A stretch of DNA of 64,000 nt from Chloroflexota bacterium (GTDB taxonomy: Bacteria; Chloroflexota; Chloroflexia; Thermomicrobiales; UBA6265), in assembly GCA_023389575.1 (NCBI GenBank), contig JAEWEG010000077.1:1-64000 (forward strand), written 5' to 3'. The notes under the pieces are model-generated. The model had not been told where the DNA came from, did not search any database, and saw only the letters and a list, made by a program, of their open reading frames with translations. Numbering within the stretch: the first letter of the stretch is position 1; the number at the start of each line of letters is the position of its first letter. Shown piece by piece: positions 52,167-60,832 of this stretch. The position numbers and the translations under genes are program-made.

Positions 52167-52690
52167 CCGCGGCCCAACCGCACCCGTCGCAGGGGTCGAT
52201 CCTGCCGCCGAAAAACGGTGACCCGCTGCCCGGGACAACGCAGGCGGTTGTGTCGACCCGCCCACGCACCGCCTTACTGTCAGGGAAGGGCGAACGATCG
52301 GCCATGCCCAACTCTCCCCGTCGCTCACTCCAGACCGACCATAAGATGTCGTCATTCAGAGGCGAAGCCGATGAATCGCCGGACGAAGTCCTTCCGCCGT
52401 CAGGCGGTGCTCCATACCCGCTCCATGTCGTCGTTGACTACCGGCATCCGCCCCCAATGAACCGAGTCAGGGAGTCCATCAGCAACGTGACGGCACAACC
52501 ACGATGCCATCGATAGGCTGCCGACACGACGCGCAGGGCATGCGGGCAGCGGCGAACGGGGTATGGTCCACTCCCACGCATGACCATTTCGAAGGTGTAT
52601 GCCTGGTTTGCCGGCATCCGTTGTGTTGCGGTTCCCCATATAATCTGAAGCGGAATCTTGCGGGAATCGCTTATACAGAAGGTACGCACC
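52167..52690. other. Intergenic region with a dispersed repeat
   Basis: About 520 bases with no credible gene. Repeat copy 1 (52361-52407) lies in it. The rest shows nothing beyond short chance hairpins. Confidence 0.5.
52361..52407 (+). repeat. Intergenic repeat, copy 1
   Basis: A 47-base unit: GCGAAGC-type start, GATGAATCGCC, then GGACGAAGTCCTT and a small hairpin CCGCC-GTCA-GGCGG. The 27 bases at 52381-52407 are identical to copy 2; the left part matches copy 3 in reverse orientation. Confidence 0.8.
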
Positions 52691-53131
52691 GTGACGTTTG
52701 ACTCCGAAGCTACACGACGAGATGCCCTGCGCGCGATTGGCGGGGGATCGCTGGCCTTGTTCGGCCTGGCCGGGATGGGCGGCAAGGTCTTCGCACACGA
52801 AGCCACGCCGGTCGCCGAATCGACACTTGTCGGTGCCTACGCCGTGGTGCGCGTGCGAAAGGTGCGACCCGAGTTTTCCGCCACCGCCCTGGCGCTGGAA
52901 GTCGGTGAGGGATTCGTGCCGATCGTGCGCGAGGTGCCGGGGTTCGTGAGCTATTTCGTGGTGGCCGATGAGGAGCAGCGGAGTTGGGTATCGGTCGGGG
53001 TCTTCGCCGACAAGGCGGGCGCCGATGAGTCCACCGAGCGGGCGATCGCGTTTGGTCAGCAAGGCACCCACGACTGGGTTGAGGGCGACCCGATCATCAT
53101 CGCGGGGCCGATCGACGCCGGGGCACCGTAG
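52691..53131 (+). CDS. Exported antibiotic-monooxygenase-like (ABM fold) protein
   Basis: A 146-residue protein with a Tat signal (TRRDALRAIGGGSLALFGLA) and mature start HEATPVAES. The mature part of about 100 residues has a dimeric alpha/beta-barrel pattern: GAYAVVRVRKVRPEFSATAL, GEGFVPIVREVPGFVSYFVV, SWVSVGVFADKAGADESTER. This matches ABM/Dabb-like domains, often found as small mono-oxygenases or heme-degrading relatives, but no catalytic residues are evident. The start is GTG 52691 with AAGG upstream. It is flanked by repeats on both sides. Confidence 0.75.
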   Translation: MTFDSEATRRDALRAIGGGSLALFGLAGMGGKVFAHEATPVAESTLVGAYAVVRVRKVRPEFSATALALEVGEGFVPIVREVPGFVSYFVVADEEQRSWVSVGVFADKAGADESTERAIAFGQQGTHDWVEGDPIIIAGPIDAGAP

Positions 53132-53272
53132 TCATCCTGCTACACCCGATCGTGTGTGCCCCTCCGGTCTTCACCGCTCCCCTGCGCCAGAGCACCCCAT
53201 TTCCGTCGTCCTGAGCGACGGTTCTCCTCCCCGTGTCGGGGAGGAGCTAGAGGAGGGGCATGAAGCATCCAT

Positions 53273-53299
53273 GGACGAAGTCCTTCCGCCGTCAGGCGG
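53273..53299 (+). repeat. Intergenic repeat, copy 2
   Basis: Twenty-seven bases identical to copy 1 (52381-52407), starting GGACGAAGTCCTTCCGCC. The flanks diverge, so only the core is conserved. Confidence 0.85.
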
Positions 53300-53371
53300 A
53301 GTCCAAGGCCGAGCCATGCTTCTCTCGGCCTACGTGTGACGGTGCGTTGCCCGAGAGGCGGCTTCGCCGCC

Positions 53372-53402
53372 AAGGACTTCGTCCGGCGACTCATCGCTTC
53401 GC
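53372..53402 (-). repeat. Intergenic repeat, copy 3 (inverted)
   Basis: The reverse complement reads GCGAAGCGATGAGTCGCC, then GGACGAAGTCCTT, matching copy 1 in about 30 of 32 positions. A different hairpin (GGCGGC-GAA-GCCGCC) is placed where copy 1 has CCGCC-GTCA-GGCGG. Confidence 0.8.
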
Positions 53403-53668
53403 TCTGAGTGACGGTGATGGCTCGAGACTACACAACGCGAACTGCCCACGGTGCTCGACCATCAGAGCGAATGATTGGGTCTATGCCAGTCCCCACATCG
53501 CGTTCTTCTGTAGGGACAGCCCAGCGAGCCGCGGGCGAGCGTGTGGCTGTCCTTTCGACAGGTCTCGACACCGCAGTCGGGCCGCCCGCCTCACGCCTCA
53601 TTCGTAGGGGCCGACCTCGTGTCGGCCTTGGTATGACCGGTACCATCGACGGCCACACCCACAAACGA

Positions 53669-53702
53669 AGAGGCGGGCGCCCCTCCACGGGAACCCGCCT
53701 CT
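53669..53702 (-). terminator. Terminator of the peptide ABC operon
   Basis: On the minus strand AGAGGCGGG (53702-53694) pairs with CCCGCCTCT (53677-53669) across a 16-base loop, followed by TCGTTTGT. It begins about 20 bases past the stop of the last ATPase gene. Confidence 0.55.
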
Positions 53703-53721
53703 CTATGTCCGCCACCCCTGG

Positions 53722-54717
53722 CTACTCCTCGTACAGGTGACAGGCCACCCGGTTACCACCCTCGACCGTCCGCAACGCGGGCGTCTCCACCCGGCAGCGA
53801 TCAAACACGTACGGGCAGCGGTTCGCGAACCGGCAGCCCGGCTTCACGTCCACCGGCGTCGGCACTTCGCCGCCAATCTCGATCGGCTCGCCCGGCCGTT
53901 CCTCGTCGCCCACCGGAAGCGTGTTGGACAGCAGTGCCCGCGAATACGGATGCTTCGGGGCGGAAATCACCTCTTCCGAGGAACCTACCTCCACGAACAT
54001 CCCCAGGTACATCACCGCGATCGTGTCCGCGATGTACCGCGCCACCGACAGGTCGTGCGTGATGAACACGATCGACATCCCGTCGCGGTCCCGCAGGTCC
54101 AGCAACTGGTTGAGGATGTCCGCCCGCACCGAGACATCCAGCATCGACACCGGCTCGTCGGCCACCAGGAACTCCGGCGACAGCAACATCGCGCGCACCG
54201 TCGCGATCCGTTGCGACTGCCCGCCCGAAAGCTCGTGCGGGTAGCGCGCCAGGAAGTCCCGGGCCGGGGCCAGTCCGGCCTCTTCCATTACCTCGATGAT
54301 CTTCGCTTCCCGGCTGGCGGGGTCGCCAATCTCATGAATCCGCATCGCCTGCATCAGCGACGCCCCCACCGTCATCCGCGGGTCGAACGCCTCGAACGGG
54401 TTCTGGAACACGATCTGCGCCCGCCGCCGGAAGGCCTTCAACTCACCGCCGCCGATGTCGGAAACGTCCTCGCCGTCGAACACCATCCGCCCACCGGTCG
54501 GGTCCTGCAACCGCACCAGCATCCGGCCCAGCGTCGACTTCCCGCAGCCGCTCTCGCCCACCAGCGCCAGGATTTCCCCGCGCCGCATCGAAAACGACAC
54601 CGCGTCCACCGCGTGAACGTGGTGCTTCTCTCCCCGAACCATGTCGGAAAGGCCGCGCCGCAGCGGGAACAGGCACCGCAGGTCTTCCAGTTCCAGCAAT
54701 GGTGTCGCCTCGCTCAC
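53722..54717 (-). CDS. Oligopeptide-type ABC transporter ATPase (OppF/DppF-like)
   Basis: A 331-residue ATPase. Walker A GESGCGKSTLGRM, signature LSGGQSQRIATVRAM, Walker B EFLVADEPVSMLDVSV and H-loop IVFITHDLSVARYIAD. The C-terminal oligo_HPY extension is present (AILSNTLPVGDEERPGEPIE-like region, then PGCRFANRCPYVFDRC with its Cys residues). This matches the OppF/DppF class of importer ATPases. GTG overlaps the upstream stop by four bases. It is the last gene of the operon. Confidence 0.9.
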   Translation of the reverse strand: MSEATPLLELEDLRCLFPLRRGLSDMVRGEKHHVHAVDAVSFSMRRGEILALVGESGCGKSTLGRMLVRLQDPTGGRMVFDGEDVSDIGGGELKAFRRRAQIVFQNPFEAFDPRMTVGASLMQAMRIHEIGDPASREAKIIEVMEEAGLAPARDFLARYPHELSGGQSQRIATVRAMLLSPEFLVADEPVSMLDVSVRADILNQLLDLRDRDGMSIVFITHDLSVARYIADTIAVMYLGMFVEVGSSEEVISAPKHPYSRALLSNTLPVGDEERPGEPIEIGGEVPTPVDVKPGCRFANRCPYVFDRCRVETPALRTVEGGNRVACHLYEE

Positions 54718-55703
54718 GATGCCACCTCACTCGCCAGCGAAAACTCCGTACACCGCACCGCGTGGCCCGGGGCCACCTCCACCATCGGCGGCGTCGAGGT
54801 CATGCAGCCCTTCGTCGCGTGCGGGCAGCGCGGCGCGAACCTGCACCCCACGGGCGGGTTCGTCAGGTCGGGCAACGAGCCCGGAATCCCCCGGATCCGC
54901 TCTTTCTTTCCGCCAAGGCGCGGAATCGACCCAATCAGCGCCTTCGAGTATGGATGCCGCGCGTCCGAGAAGAACACCTCCCGGGGCGCCACCTCCATCA
55001 GTTGCCCGGCGTAGAGCACCGCCACGATATCGGTCACCGCGTTGATCACGCCCACATCGTGCGAAATCACCATCGTCGTCAGGTCGAATTCCTGCTTCAG
55101 CCGGGCGATCTCCTCCAGGATTTGCGACTGCGTGATCACGTCCAGCGCCGTCGTCGCCTCGTCGAAGATCACGAACGGCGGGTTGCAGACCAGCCCCAGC
55201 GCGATCATCGTCCGCTGCATCATCCCGCCCGAAAGCTCGAAGGGGTAACTCCGCAACACCCGGTCCGGCAGGTGCACCGCCGCCAGCACCGAAGCGATCC
55301 GTTCCCTGCGGCCGGATTCGCCCAGTCCCGGCTCGTGTGTCCGCAGGATGTCGTGCATCTGGTCGCCGATCCGGTGCACCGGGCTCAAGGCCGAAAGCGA
55401 CTTCTGGAACACCATCGACAGCGTGCTCCACCGCCAGTTCCGGTTCAGCTCGTTGTCGGAAAGCCGCACCAGGTCGGTCCCGTTGGCGAGGATCTGGCCC
55501 GTCACCCGCGCGTTGGCCGGCAACAGCCGCAGGATCGCCAGCGCGATCGTCGATTTCCCCGAACCGCTCTCGCCCACCAGGCCGATGCTCGCGCCCTTCG
55601 GCACCGAAAACGACACATCGTCCACGGCGGAAACCAGCCCGCGGTCGGTCTTGTACGAAATCCCCAGGTTGCGCAGTTCCAGGAGGGGCGCCTGCTCGCT
55701 CAT
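54714..55703 (-). CDS. Oligopeptide-type ABC transporter ATPase (OppD/DppD-like)
   Basis: A 329-residue ATPase. Walker A GESGSGKSTIALAI, signature LSGGMMQRTMIALGLVC, Walker B PPFVIFDEATTALDVITQ, H-loop MVISHDVGVINAVTD, and a C-terminal oligo_HPY region (GCRFAPRCPHATKGC). In the Opp/Dpp class it pairs with the following ATPase to power the permeases. The Glu-Ala-Thr after the Walker B Asp-Glu differs slightly from the usual Glu-Pro-Thr but is tolerated in the family. Coupled by ATGA to the upstream permease. Confidence 0.9.
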   Translation of the reverse strand: MSEQAPLLELRNLGISYKTDRGLVSAVDDVSFSVPKGASIGLVGESGSGKSTIALAILRLLPANARVTGQILANGTDLVRLSDNELNRNWRWSTLSMVFQKSLSALSPVHRIGDQMHDILRTHEPGLGESGRRERIASVLAAVHLPDRVLRSYPFELSGGMMQRTMIALGLVCNPPFVIFDEATTALDVITQSQILEEIARLKQEFDLTTMVISHDVGVINAVTDIVAVLYAGQLMEVAPREVFFSDARHPYSKALIGSIPRLGGKKERIRGIPGSLPDLTNPPVGCRFAPRCPHATKGCMTSTPPMVEVAPGHAVRCTEFSLASEVAS

Positions 55704-56602
55704 GCCTTCACCTTCCGGCTGCGTGGACTGAGTACGTAAGAGATGCCATCACCCACCAGGTAGAACCCCAGCACGGTGATGACGATCGCGATGCCCGGCA
55801 ACACCGAGACCCACCAGGCGGTGGTGATGCTGGTCCGGCCATCGAAGATCATCCGTCCCCAGGTCGCCTTGTTCGGGTCGCCCAACCCAATGAACGACAA
55901 CCCGGCCTCGATCAGGATCGCGCCGGCCACGTCCAGCGAGGCGTTGGCGATCAGGGGCTGGATGCCGTTCGGCACGATATGCCGGAACAGGATGCGCGGC
56001 TTCGATTCGCCCAGGGCGGTCAATCCCTGGACGAAGGTCCGCTCCCGCAGCGAAATCGCCTGCGCCCGCATCAACCGCGCGCTGGTCGGCCAGGCCGTCA
56101 GCCCAATCACCACCATCACGTAGAAGATGCCGGAGCCGAACGTCGCCACGATCACGATGATCAGGAAGAACGCCGGGATGATCAGGAACATGTCGGTCAA
56201 CCGGCTGAGCAGGATATCGGTCCAGCCGCCGTAGAACCCGGCCAGCGAACCGATGATCACGCCGATCACCATCGAGATCGCCGCCGCCACCAGCCCGATC
56301 GAGAGCGACACCCGCGCTCCGTAGACCAGTTGCGCCAGCACCGACCGCCCCAGGTGGTCCGTTCCCAGCGGATACCCTTCGGTGCCGATCGGGGCCAGAC
56401 GCGGCCCGCCCAGCGCGAACGGGCCATCCGGGGCGATCAGCGGCGCGAAGATCGCGCACAGCCCAACGAACGCCAGGATGGCCAGGCCCACCGGCCCAAC
56501 CCGGCTGGCGACGAAGGCCCGCCACACATCCCGTATCCGGCCGCTTCGTTTCGGGGCCGGCGCCGACAGTTCTTCAAAAGCAAGGGGAGTTTCAACAGCC
56601 AT
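55700..56602 (-). CDS. Oligopeptide-type ABC transporter permease (OppC/DppC-like)
   Basis: A 300-residue permease with six predicted helices. It has the DppC-type start VGLAILAFVGLCAIFAPLIA, the PLGTDHLGRSVLAQLVYGAR motif, and the EAA-type loop ALGESKPRILFRHIVPNGIQ. Its ATG overlaps the stop of the OppB-like gene by one base (TGATG), so expression is coupled. Confidence 0.9.
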   Translation of the reverse strand: MAVETPLAFEELSAPAPKRSGRIRDVWRAFVASRVGPVGLAILAFVGLCAIFAPLIAPDGPFALGGPRLAPIGTEGYPLGTDHLGRSVLAQLVYGARVSLSIGLVAAAISMVIGVIIGSLAGFYGGWTDILLSRLTDMFLIIPAFFLIIVIVATFGSGIFYVMVVIGLTAWPTSARLMRAQAISLRERTFVQGLTALGESKPRILFRHIVPNGIQPLIANASLDVAGAILIEAGLSFIGLGDPNKATWGRMIFDGRTSITTAWWVSVLPGIAIVITVLGFYLVGDGISYVLSPRSRKVKA

Positions 56603-57567
56603 CAGCGAAGCCTGATCCGGGGGTCGAGCAAGGCATAGACGATATCGGTGATCAGCACCGCCAGCGACACGGTGATCGCCAGGATCAGGTAGATCCCCAG
56701 CAGCAGCGGGTAGTCACGCCGCAGCACCGCGTCCAGCGTCAACCGGCCTATGCCCGGCCAGGAGAACACGATTTCCACCAGCGCCGCCCCGGTGAACAGG
56801 AACCCGAGACTGAGCCCAAACACCGTCACGGTCGGCAGCAGGCCGTTGCGCAACGCGTACCGGCGGAAAATCTTCCCTTCCGGAACGGCCGCCGCCCGGA
56901 ACGTCGTCACGTAATCCTCGCGTTGCTGCTGCACCACGCTGGCCCGCGTGATCCGGAAATACACCGGGATTTGCACCAGCGCCAGCGTCGCCACCGGCAG
57001 GATCATGTGCTCGGCCACGTCCAGCGTGTCGCGCCAGCCGGTGTAGTCGGCTCGCACGGTGCGCATGCCCGAGGTCGGCAGCCAGCCAAGTTGCGACGAG
57101 AAGATCACGATCAGCACCAGGCCCAGCCAGAACGAGGGCACGGCGAACATCGCGTAGTTGGAAAAGGAGAGCACCGTGTCGGTCGTGCCGCCCGATTTCT
57201 GCGCGGCGATCGCCCCCAGGATGGTGCCGATCGCCAGCGCCAGGATCGCCGCCGTCACCGTCAGCAGCAGGGTGGCGGGCAGGCGGCTCATGATCACGTC
57301 CAGCACCGGCTGCTTCAGCGTGATCGACTCACCCAGGTTTCCCTGCGCCAGTTGCTTGATATAGCGCCAGAACTGCACCGGCAGTGGCTGATCCAGGCCA
57401 TACCGCGCCTGAATCGCCGCGATCTGTTCGGGGGTGGGACTGTCCCTGCCCGCCATCACCCGCGCCGGGTCGCCCGGCGCCGAGTGCAGCAGCACGAAGT
57501 TGAGCACCACCGACAGGAAGATCGTGGGGATGATGGAAGCGAGTTGGCGAGCGATGTACCGACCCAT
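56602..57567 (-). CDS. Oligopeptide-type ABC transporter permease (OppB/DppB-like)
   Basis: A 321-residue permease. The start RYIARQLASIIPTIFLSVVL, NFVLLHSAPGDPARVMAG and the region AATLLLTVTAAILALAIGTI are typical of OppB/DppB. The EAA loop reads RAAAVPEGKIFRRYALRNGL. There are six predicted helices. The gene lies 95 bases after the binding-protein gene, with an 18-bp perfect palindrome between them. Confidence 0.9.
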   Translation of the reverse strand: MGRYIARQLASIIPTIFLSVVLNFVLLHSAPGDPARVMAGRDSPTPEQIAAIQARYGLDQPLPVQFWRYIKQLAQGNLGESITLKQPVLDVIMSRLPATLLLTVTAAILALAIGTILGAIAAQKSGGTTDTVLSFSNYAMFAVPSFWLGLVLIVIFSSQLGWLPTSGMRTVRADYTGWRDTLDVAEHMILPVATLALVQIPVYFRITRASVVQQQREDYVTTFRAAAVPEGKIFRRYALRNGLLPTVTVFGLSLGFLFTGAALVEIVFSWPGIGRLTLDAVLRRDYPLLLGIYLILAITVSLAVLITDIVYALLDPRIRLR

Positions 57568-57618
57568 GAGGCCTCGTTGCGATGATTCCCGGAATGGTCA
57601 ACCGTGATAAAGGAAGCA

Positions 57619-57654
57619 CCGGGGACCGGAGCGCCATGGCGCTCCGGTCCCCGG
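57619..57654 (-). terminator. Perfect 36-base palindrome after the binding-protein gene
   Basis: CCGGGGACCGGAGCGCCA (57619-57636) is exactly complementary to 57637-57654 with no loop. It lies 8 bases past the binding-protein stop and before the permease gene. Such a structure could partly stop transcription or protect the 3' end, giving more binding protein than permease. Confidence 0.65.
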
Positions 57655-57662
57655 GTCGAGGC

Positions 57663-59297
57663 CTAGCCCTCGAGCTTGGTGAGGGTGAGGCGGTTCATGC
57701 CGACCAGGCTCGAGGCCGGGTCGTTCGGGTCCAGCCAGAATCCGGAGAGCCGGTTCGTCCACGCGGTGTGGAAGCTCTGCAGCGCCAGCAGCACGCCTGG
57801 AACGTTGTCGGCCAGGATCTGCTGCGCCTCGAAGTAGAACGGCGCGCGATCCTCGGGGGTCGGGGCGGAATCGCCCTGCACCAGCAGCTCATCGAACTCG
57901 GGATTCTCGAAGCCCCAGTGGTTGAGCGTGCCAGCCGAGCCCCAGCGCAGCGCCAGGTTGGCCGGGTCCGGCCCCTGGAACCCACCGATCGAGCCCATAT
58001 CGAAGTCGCCAGAGGCGAGCTGCTCGTCCCACGCCGCGAACTCAAGCGTCACGATCTCGACATCCACGCCGATCGCCGCCAACTGCTCCTTGATCACGGT
58101 GGCCGTGTCGGAGAGTTCCTGCCAGCCGGTGAAGATGTAGTACTTCAGGCTGAAGCGGGTATCGCCGTCCAGCGGGAAGCCCGCCGAGTCGAGCAGGGCG
58201 TTGGCGCCCTCCACATCGTAGGCGGGGGCGAGGCTGTCCGGGTTGCTGGCCCACTCGATCACGGTCGGGTAGTAGCCGTACTGCGGCTCGCCATAGCCAG
58301 CCAGCGCGGTCGCCACGATCTGCTCGCGGTCGATCGCCATGCCAATCGCCTTGCGCACATCCAGGTTGTCGAGCGGCGCGCGCAGGGTATTGAAGCCCAG
58401 GTAGATCGGGCTCGGGTACATCTTCGGCGCCAGCACGAAGTCGGCGTTGGCCTCCACCGTCGGCACCTGGGCCGTCGGCACCGCCGCCACGTCGATCTCA
58501 CCGTTCAGCAGTGACTGCACTTCGGTGTTCGGGTCCGGGATGATCTGGTAAATCGCGCCTTCCAGGTACGGGCCCTCGCCGAAGTACTCGGTGTTGGCCT
58601 CCAGCTCGATCGTGGCGCCCGGCTCGTACGAAACGAACTTGAACGGGCCGGACCCGATCGGCGCCATGTTGGCCGGGTTCTCCAGCCAGTTGGTGCCATC
58701 GTCGAAGATGTGGGCCGGCAGGATCATCACGCCGTACCACGAAAGGAACCCGATGATGGAGGACGATGCCCGGTTCAGGTTCAGCACGGCGGTATGGTCG
58801 TCCACCACATCCACGGAATCCAGCGCGCTGATCAGGGCCGCGGCGGTCGAGGTCGGCTCGTTGACGATCGCTTCCAGGCTGAACTTCACGTCCGCGGCCG
58901 TCACCGGCTCGCCATCGTGCCAGGTCGCCAGCGGGTTCAGCGTCACGGTGATCGACATGCCGTCGTCGGCGACCTCGTACCCGGTCGCCAGTTCCATGAT
59001 CACGTTGAAGTCGTTGTCCAGCGAGAACAACGAGTTAAAGATGTTGCTGGCGATTGGGAACAGGTTGTCATCGGCAACGGCGTTGAGGTTAAACGACAGC
59101 GGCTCACCGGCGATGGCGAGGATCGCGGTGCCATTGAGTTCCTTCGGGGGAATCTCGGCGACCGGCGTCTGCGCCACCACCGACTTCGGGAAGGTCATGC
59201 CACCGATCAGGGCGGCCGTCGCGGCCATGCCGGCGGAGCCTTGCAGCATCGAGCGTCGGCTCAGCGGCCGGGTGGGAAGGGCGGGGTGTGAGGTCAC
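57663..59297 (-). CDS. Oligopeptide-type ABC transporter substrate-binding protein (family 5)
   Basis: A 544-residue binding protein of SBP family 5. Tat signal: RPLSRRSMLQGSAGMAATAA, cleavage near VVAQTPVAEIPPKE. Signatures include ADDGMSITVTLNPLATWHDG, EPVTAADVKFSLEAIVN, FKFVSYEPGATIELEAN, ALIDNLDVRKAIGMAIDREQ-like LDNLDVRKAIGMAIDREQIV, and ALLDSAGFPLDGDTRF. The start is GTG 59297 with AAGGA upstream. The first gene of this transporter and located directly after an M14 peptidase, it probably captures a peptide-like compound. Confidence 0.9.
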   Translation of the reverse strand: MTSHPALPTRPLSRRSMLQGSAGMAATAALIGGMTFPKSVVAQTPVAEIPPKELNGTAILAIAGEPLSFNLNAVADDNLFPIASNIFNSLFSLDNDFNVIMELATGYEVADDGMSITVTLNPLATWHDGEPVTAADVKFSLEAIVNEPTSTAAALISALDSVDVVDDHTAVLNLNRASSSIIGFLSWYGVMILPAHIFDDGTNWLENPANMAPIGSGPFKFVSYEPGATIELEANTEYFGEGPYLEGAIYQIIPDPNTEVQSLLNGEIDVAAVPTAQVPTVEANADFVLAPKMYPSPIYLGFNTLRAPLDNLDVRKAIGMAIDREQIVATALAGYGEPQYGYYPTVIEWASNPDSLAPAYDVEGANALLDSAGFPLDGDTRFSLKYYIFTGWQELSDTATVIKEQLAAIGVDVEIVTLEFAAWDEQLASGDFDMGSIGGFQGPDPANLALRWGSAGTLNHWGFENPEFDELLVQGDSAPTPEDRAPFYFEAQQILADNVPGVLLALQSFHTAWTNRLSGFWLDPNDPASSLVGMNRLTLTKLEG

Positions 59298-59354
59298 GGT
59301 CGAGTCCTTTCGAGGAGATACGGTAACTGATCGCTGGCCCAGGTTCGGGGCCGT

Positions 59355-60722
59355 TTACGCGGATGTGGCTCGCTGGCGCGCCAGGTAGTCAGCGGCGGCG
59401 AGCACCGCGCCAAACTGCACCCCCACCAGCTTGCGAATCGGAACGGTCCGGAAATCGAGCTCGCTTTCCAGCTGGGCGCCCCAGCGCTCAAACGTGTCGC
59501 GTGCCGCCAGAAGTTCGCGGCGGATGGCCGGCGTTCCATTGCCGATCCCAACCTCGCCTTCCAGCATACGCACGATGAGTCCCTGCCAGCACAGCCGGAA
59601 AAATCGCGGCATGATCTGGCTGCTAAAGAGTTCGGCTACCGTTGCAGGCCGGTCGGTGTCGGGATTCTCCCGCGCCCAGTTGCGCTCGGCGTCGGCGTTG
59701 GTCCCCAGCTCGTTCACCCACCAGTCCACCGTCCGGCGGAATGGCGAATCGGCGCTGAGGTCCTTCGCCACCGCGTCCCAATGCGCCTTCATCATGGCGC
59801 GCGATGCGTCCTGGTCGTCGAGGCTGGCCAAAATCGCCTCGCGCCGGTTGGTTGTCGTCGGTGATTGATCGTTCACCCGCGGGTCGTCGAAATAGGCGAC
59901 CTCGGTCACGATGTTGAAGGTGTTGTACGGCCGGGAATAATCGAAGCTGGAGCCGCCGGAATCTCGCTCCCCCGGATCGCCCCCGTTCGCCTCCAGGTAA
60001 TCATAGGCGTGCGTGGTCGAAAGCAGGGGGAATATCGCCTCGGCCAACGGGGTCGCCCACGGAACCTCGGCCTCGCCCAGCGCCAGCGGCAGGCCCTCCC
60101 AGGCTGGCAGCGCATGCAGCGTGTCGTAATACGCCTGGTCGCCCTCCGAGGAGTAGTAATACACCCCGCTGAATCCCGCGTTGTGCAGCGAGGCCATCAG
60201 GTCGGGCTTCAACTCGTCGATGACCCGCATCAGCATCTCGGTCTCGGGCAATGTGGCGTCGAAGTAGAGATCCTTGTAGGAAATCGGGAAGGTCCACTCC
60301 ACCTGATCCTTCGCGGCAGGGCGATAGAAATGCCGGGCGTAGTTCGTGGGCGTGAACGGCCCGCCAAACCAGCCTTCGTTCAACCGCGTGCCGTCCGGGT
60401 CCACCGTGGAAATGAAATGCCAGGTGTAGTCGTACCGGTCCCGCAGGTCCGTATCGGTGCAGAGCAACTCCGTCAGGTAATGGATCAGCATCGCGCCAAT
60501 CGGCTCGTTCGGGTGCGGGCAACCGAACATCAGCAGGTGACGCGAACCGGAGCCAATCGAGAGCATCGGGATCGGTTCCCCGAGCTTCGAGGTGCCAACC
60601 CGCTTCAACCGCGCGATATCGGGATACTCCCCGGCCAGGCGCTCGAATGCGGCCAGCAGTTCGTTCACTGTCAGGAACCGGTCCATCTCCGGTACCGCGG
60701 CCACGTAGGCGCGAATGTCCAA
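59355..60722 (-). CDS. M14-family zinc carboxypeptidase-like protein, first copy
   Basis: A 455-residue cytoplasmic protein. The zinc ligands of the M14 fold are visible: H70 and E73 in FGCPHPNEPIG and H180 in MASLHNAGF. A Glu in NIVTEVAYFDDP is the likely catalytic base. The C-terminal 150 residues are helical. M14 peptidases remove C-terminal residues from peptides or act on amide bonds of related compounds. The start is TTG 60722 with GGAG upstream. It is the first gene of the peptide ABC operon, so it probably processes the imported compound. It is paralogous to the gene at 61811. Confidence 0.85.
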   Translation of the reverse strand: MDIRAYVAAVPEMDRFLTVNELLAAFERLAGEYPDIARLKRVGTSKLGEPIPMLSIGSGSRHLLMFGCPHPNEPIGAMLIHYLTELLCTDTDLRDRYDYTWHFISTVDPDGTRLNEGWFGGPFTPTNYARHFYRPAAKDQVEWTFPISYKDLYFDATLPETEMLMRVIDELKPDLMASLHNAGFSGVYYYSSEGDQAYYDTLHALPAWEGLPLALGEAEVPWATPLAEAIFPLLSTTHAYDYLEANGGDPGERDSGGSSFDYSRPYNTFNIVTEVAYFDDPRVNDQSPTTTNRREAILASLDDQDASRAMMKAHWDAVAKDLSADSPFRRTVDWWVNELGTNADAERNWARENPDTDRPATVAELFSSQIMPRFFRLCWQGLIVRMLEGEVGIGNGTPAIRRELLAARDTFERWGAQLESELDFRTVPIRKLVGVQFGAVLAAADYLARQRATSA

Positions 60723-60778
60723 ATCCGTTTGCTCCAGAAGGGGTGTGGGACCTTCGTCCCCGCCGTTAAGTGGTGTTC

Positions 60779-60806
60779 AGCATATCACCAGCCCCATGCT
60801 GGTCAA
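60779..60806 (-). promoter_or_regulatory. Putative promoter of the peptide ABC operon
   Basis: On the minus strand TTGACC (60806-60801) and TATGCT (60784-60779) lie 16 bases apart. An inverted repeat ACCAGC-N5-GCTGGT (60787-60803) fills the spacer. It lies 57 bases upstream of the TTG of the M14 gene. Confidence 0.6.
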
Positions 60807-60832
60807 CAGCACGACTTCACGGTATATCTGTG

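Larger units (their letters stand above)
53132..53721. other. Intergenic region rich in hairpins and repeats
   Basis: About 590 bases with no gene. It holds repeat copies 2 and 3, GGACAGCC...GGCTGTCC (53514-53552), GGCCGAC-CTCGT-GTCGGCC (53609-53627) preceded by CGTAGGG, and the terminator of the peptide ABC operon. Confidence 0.55.
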
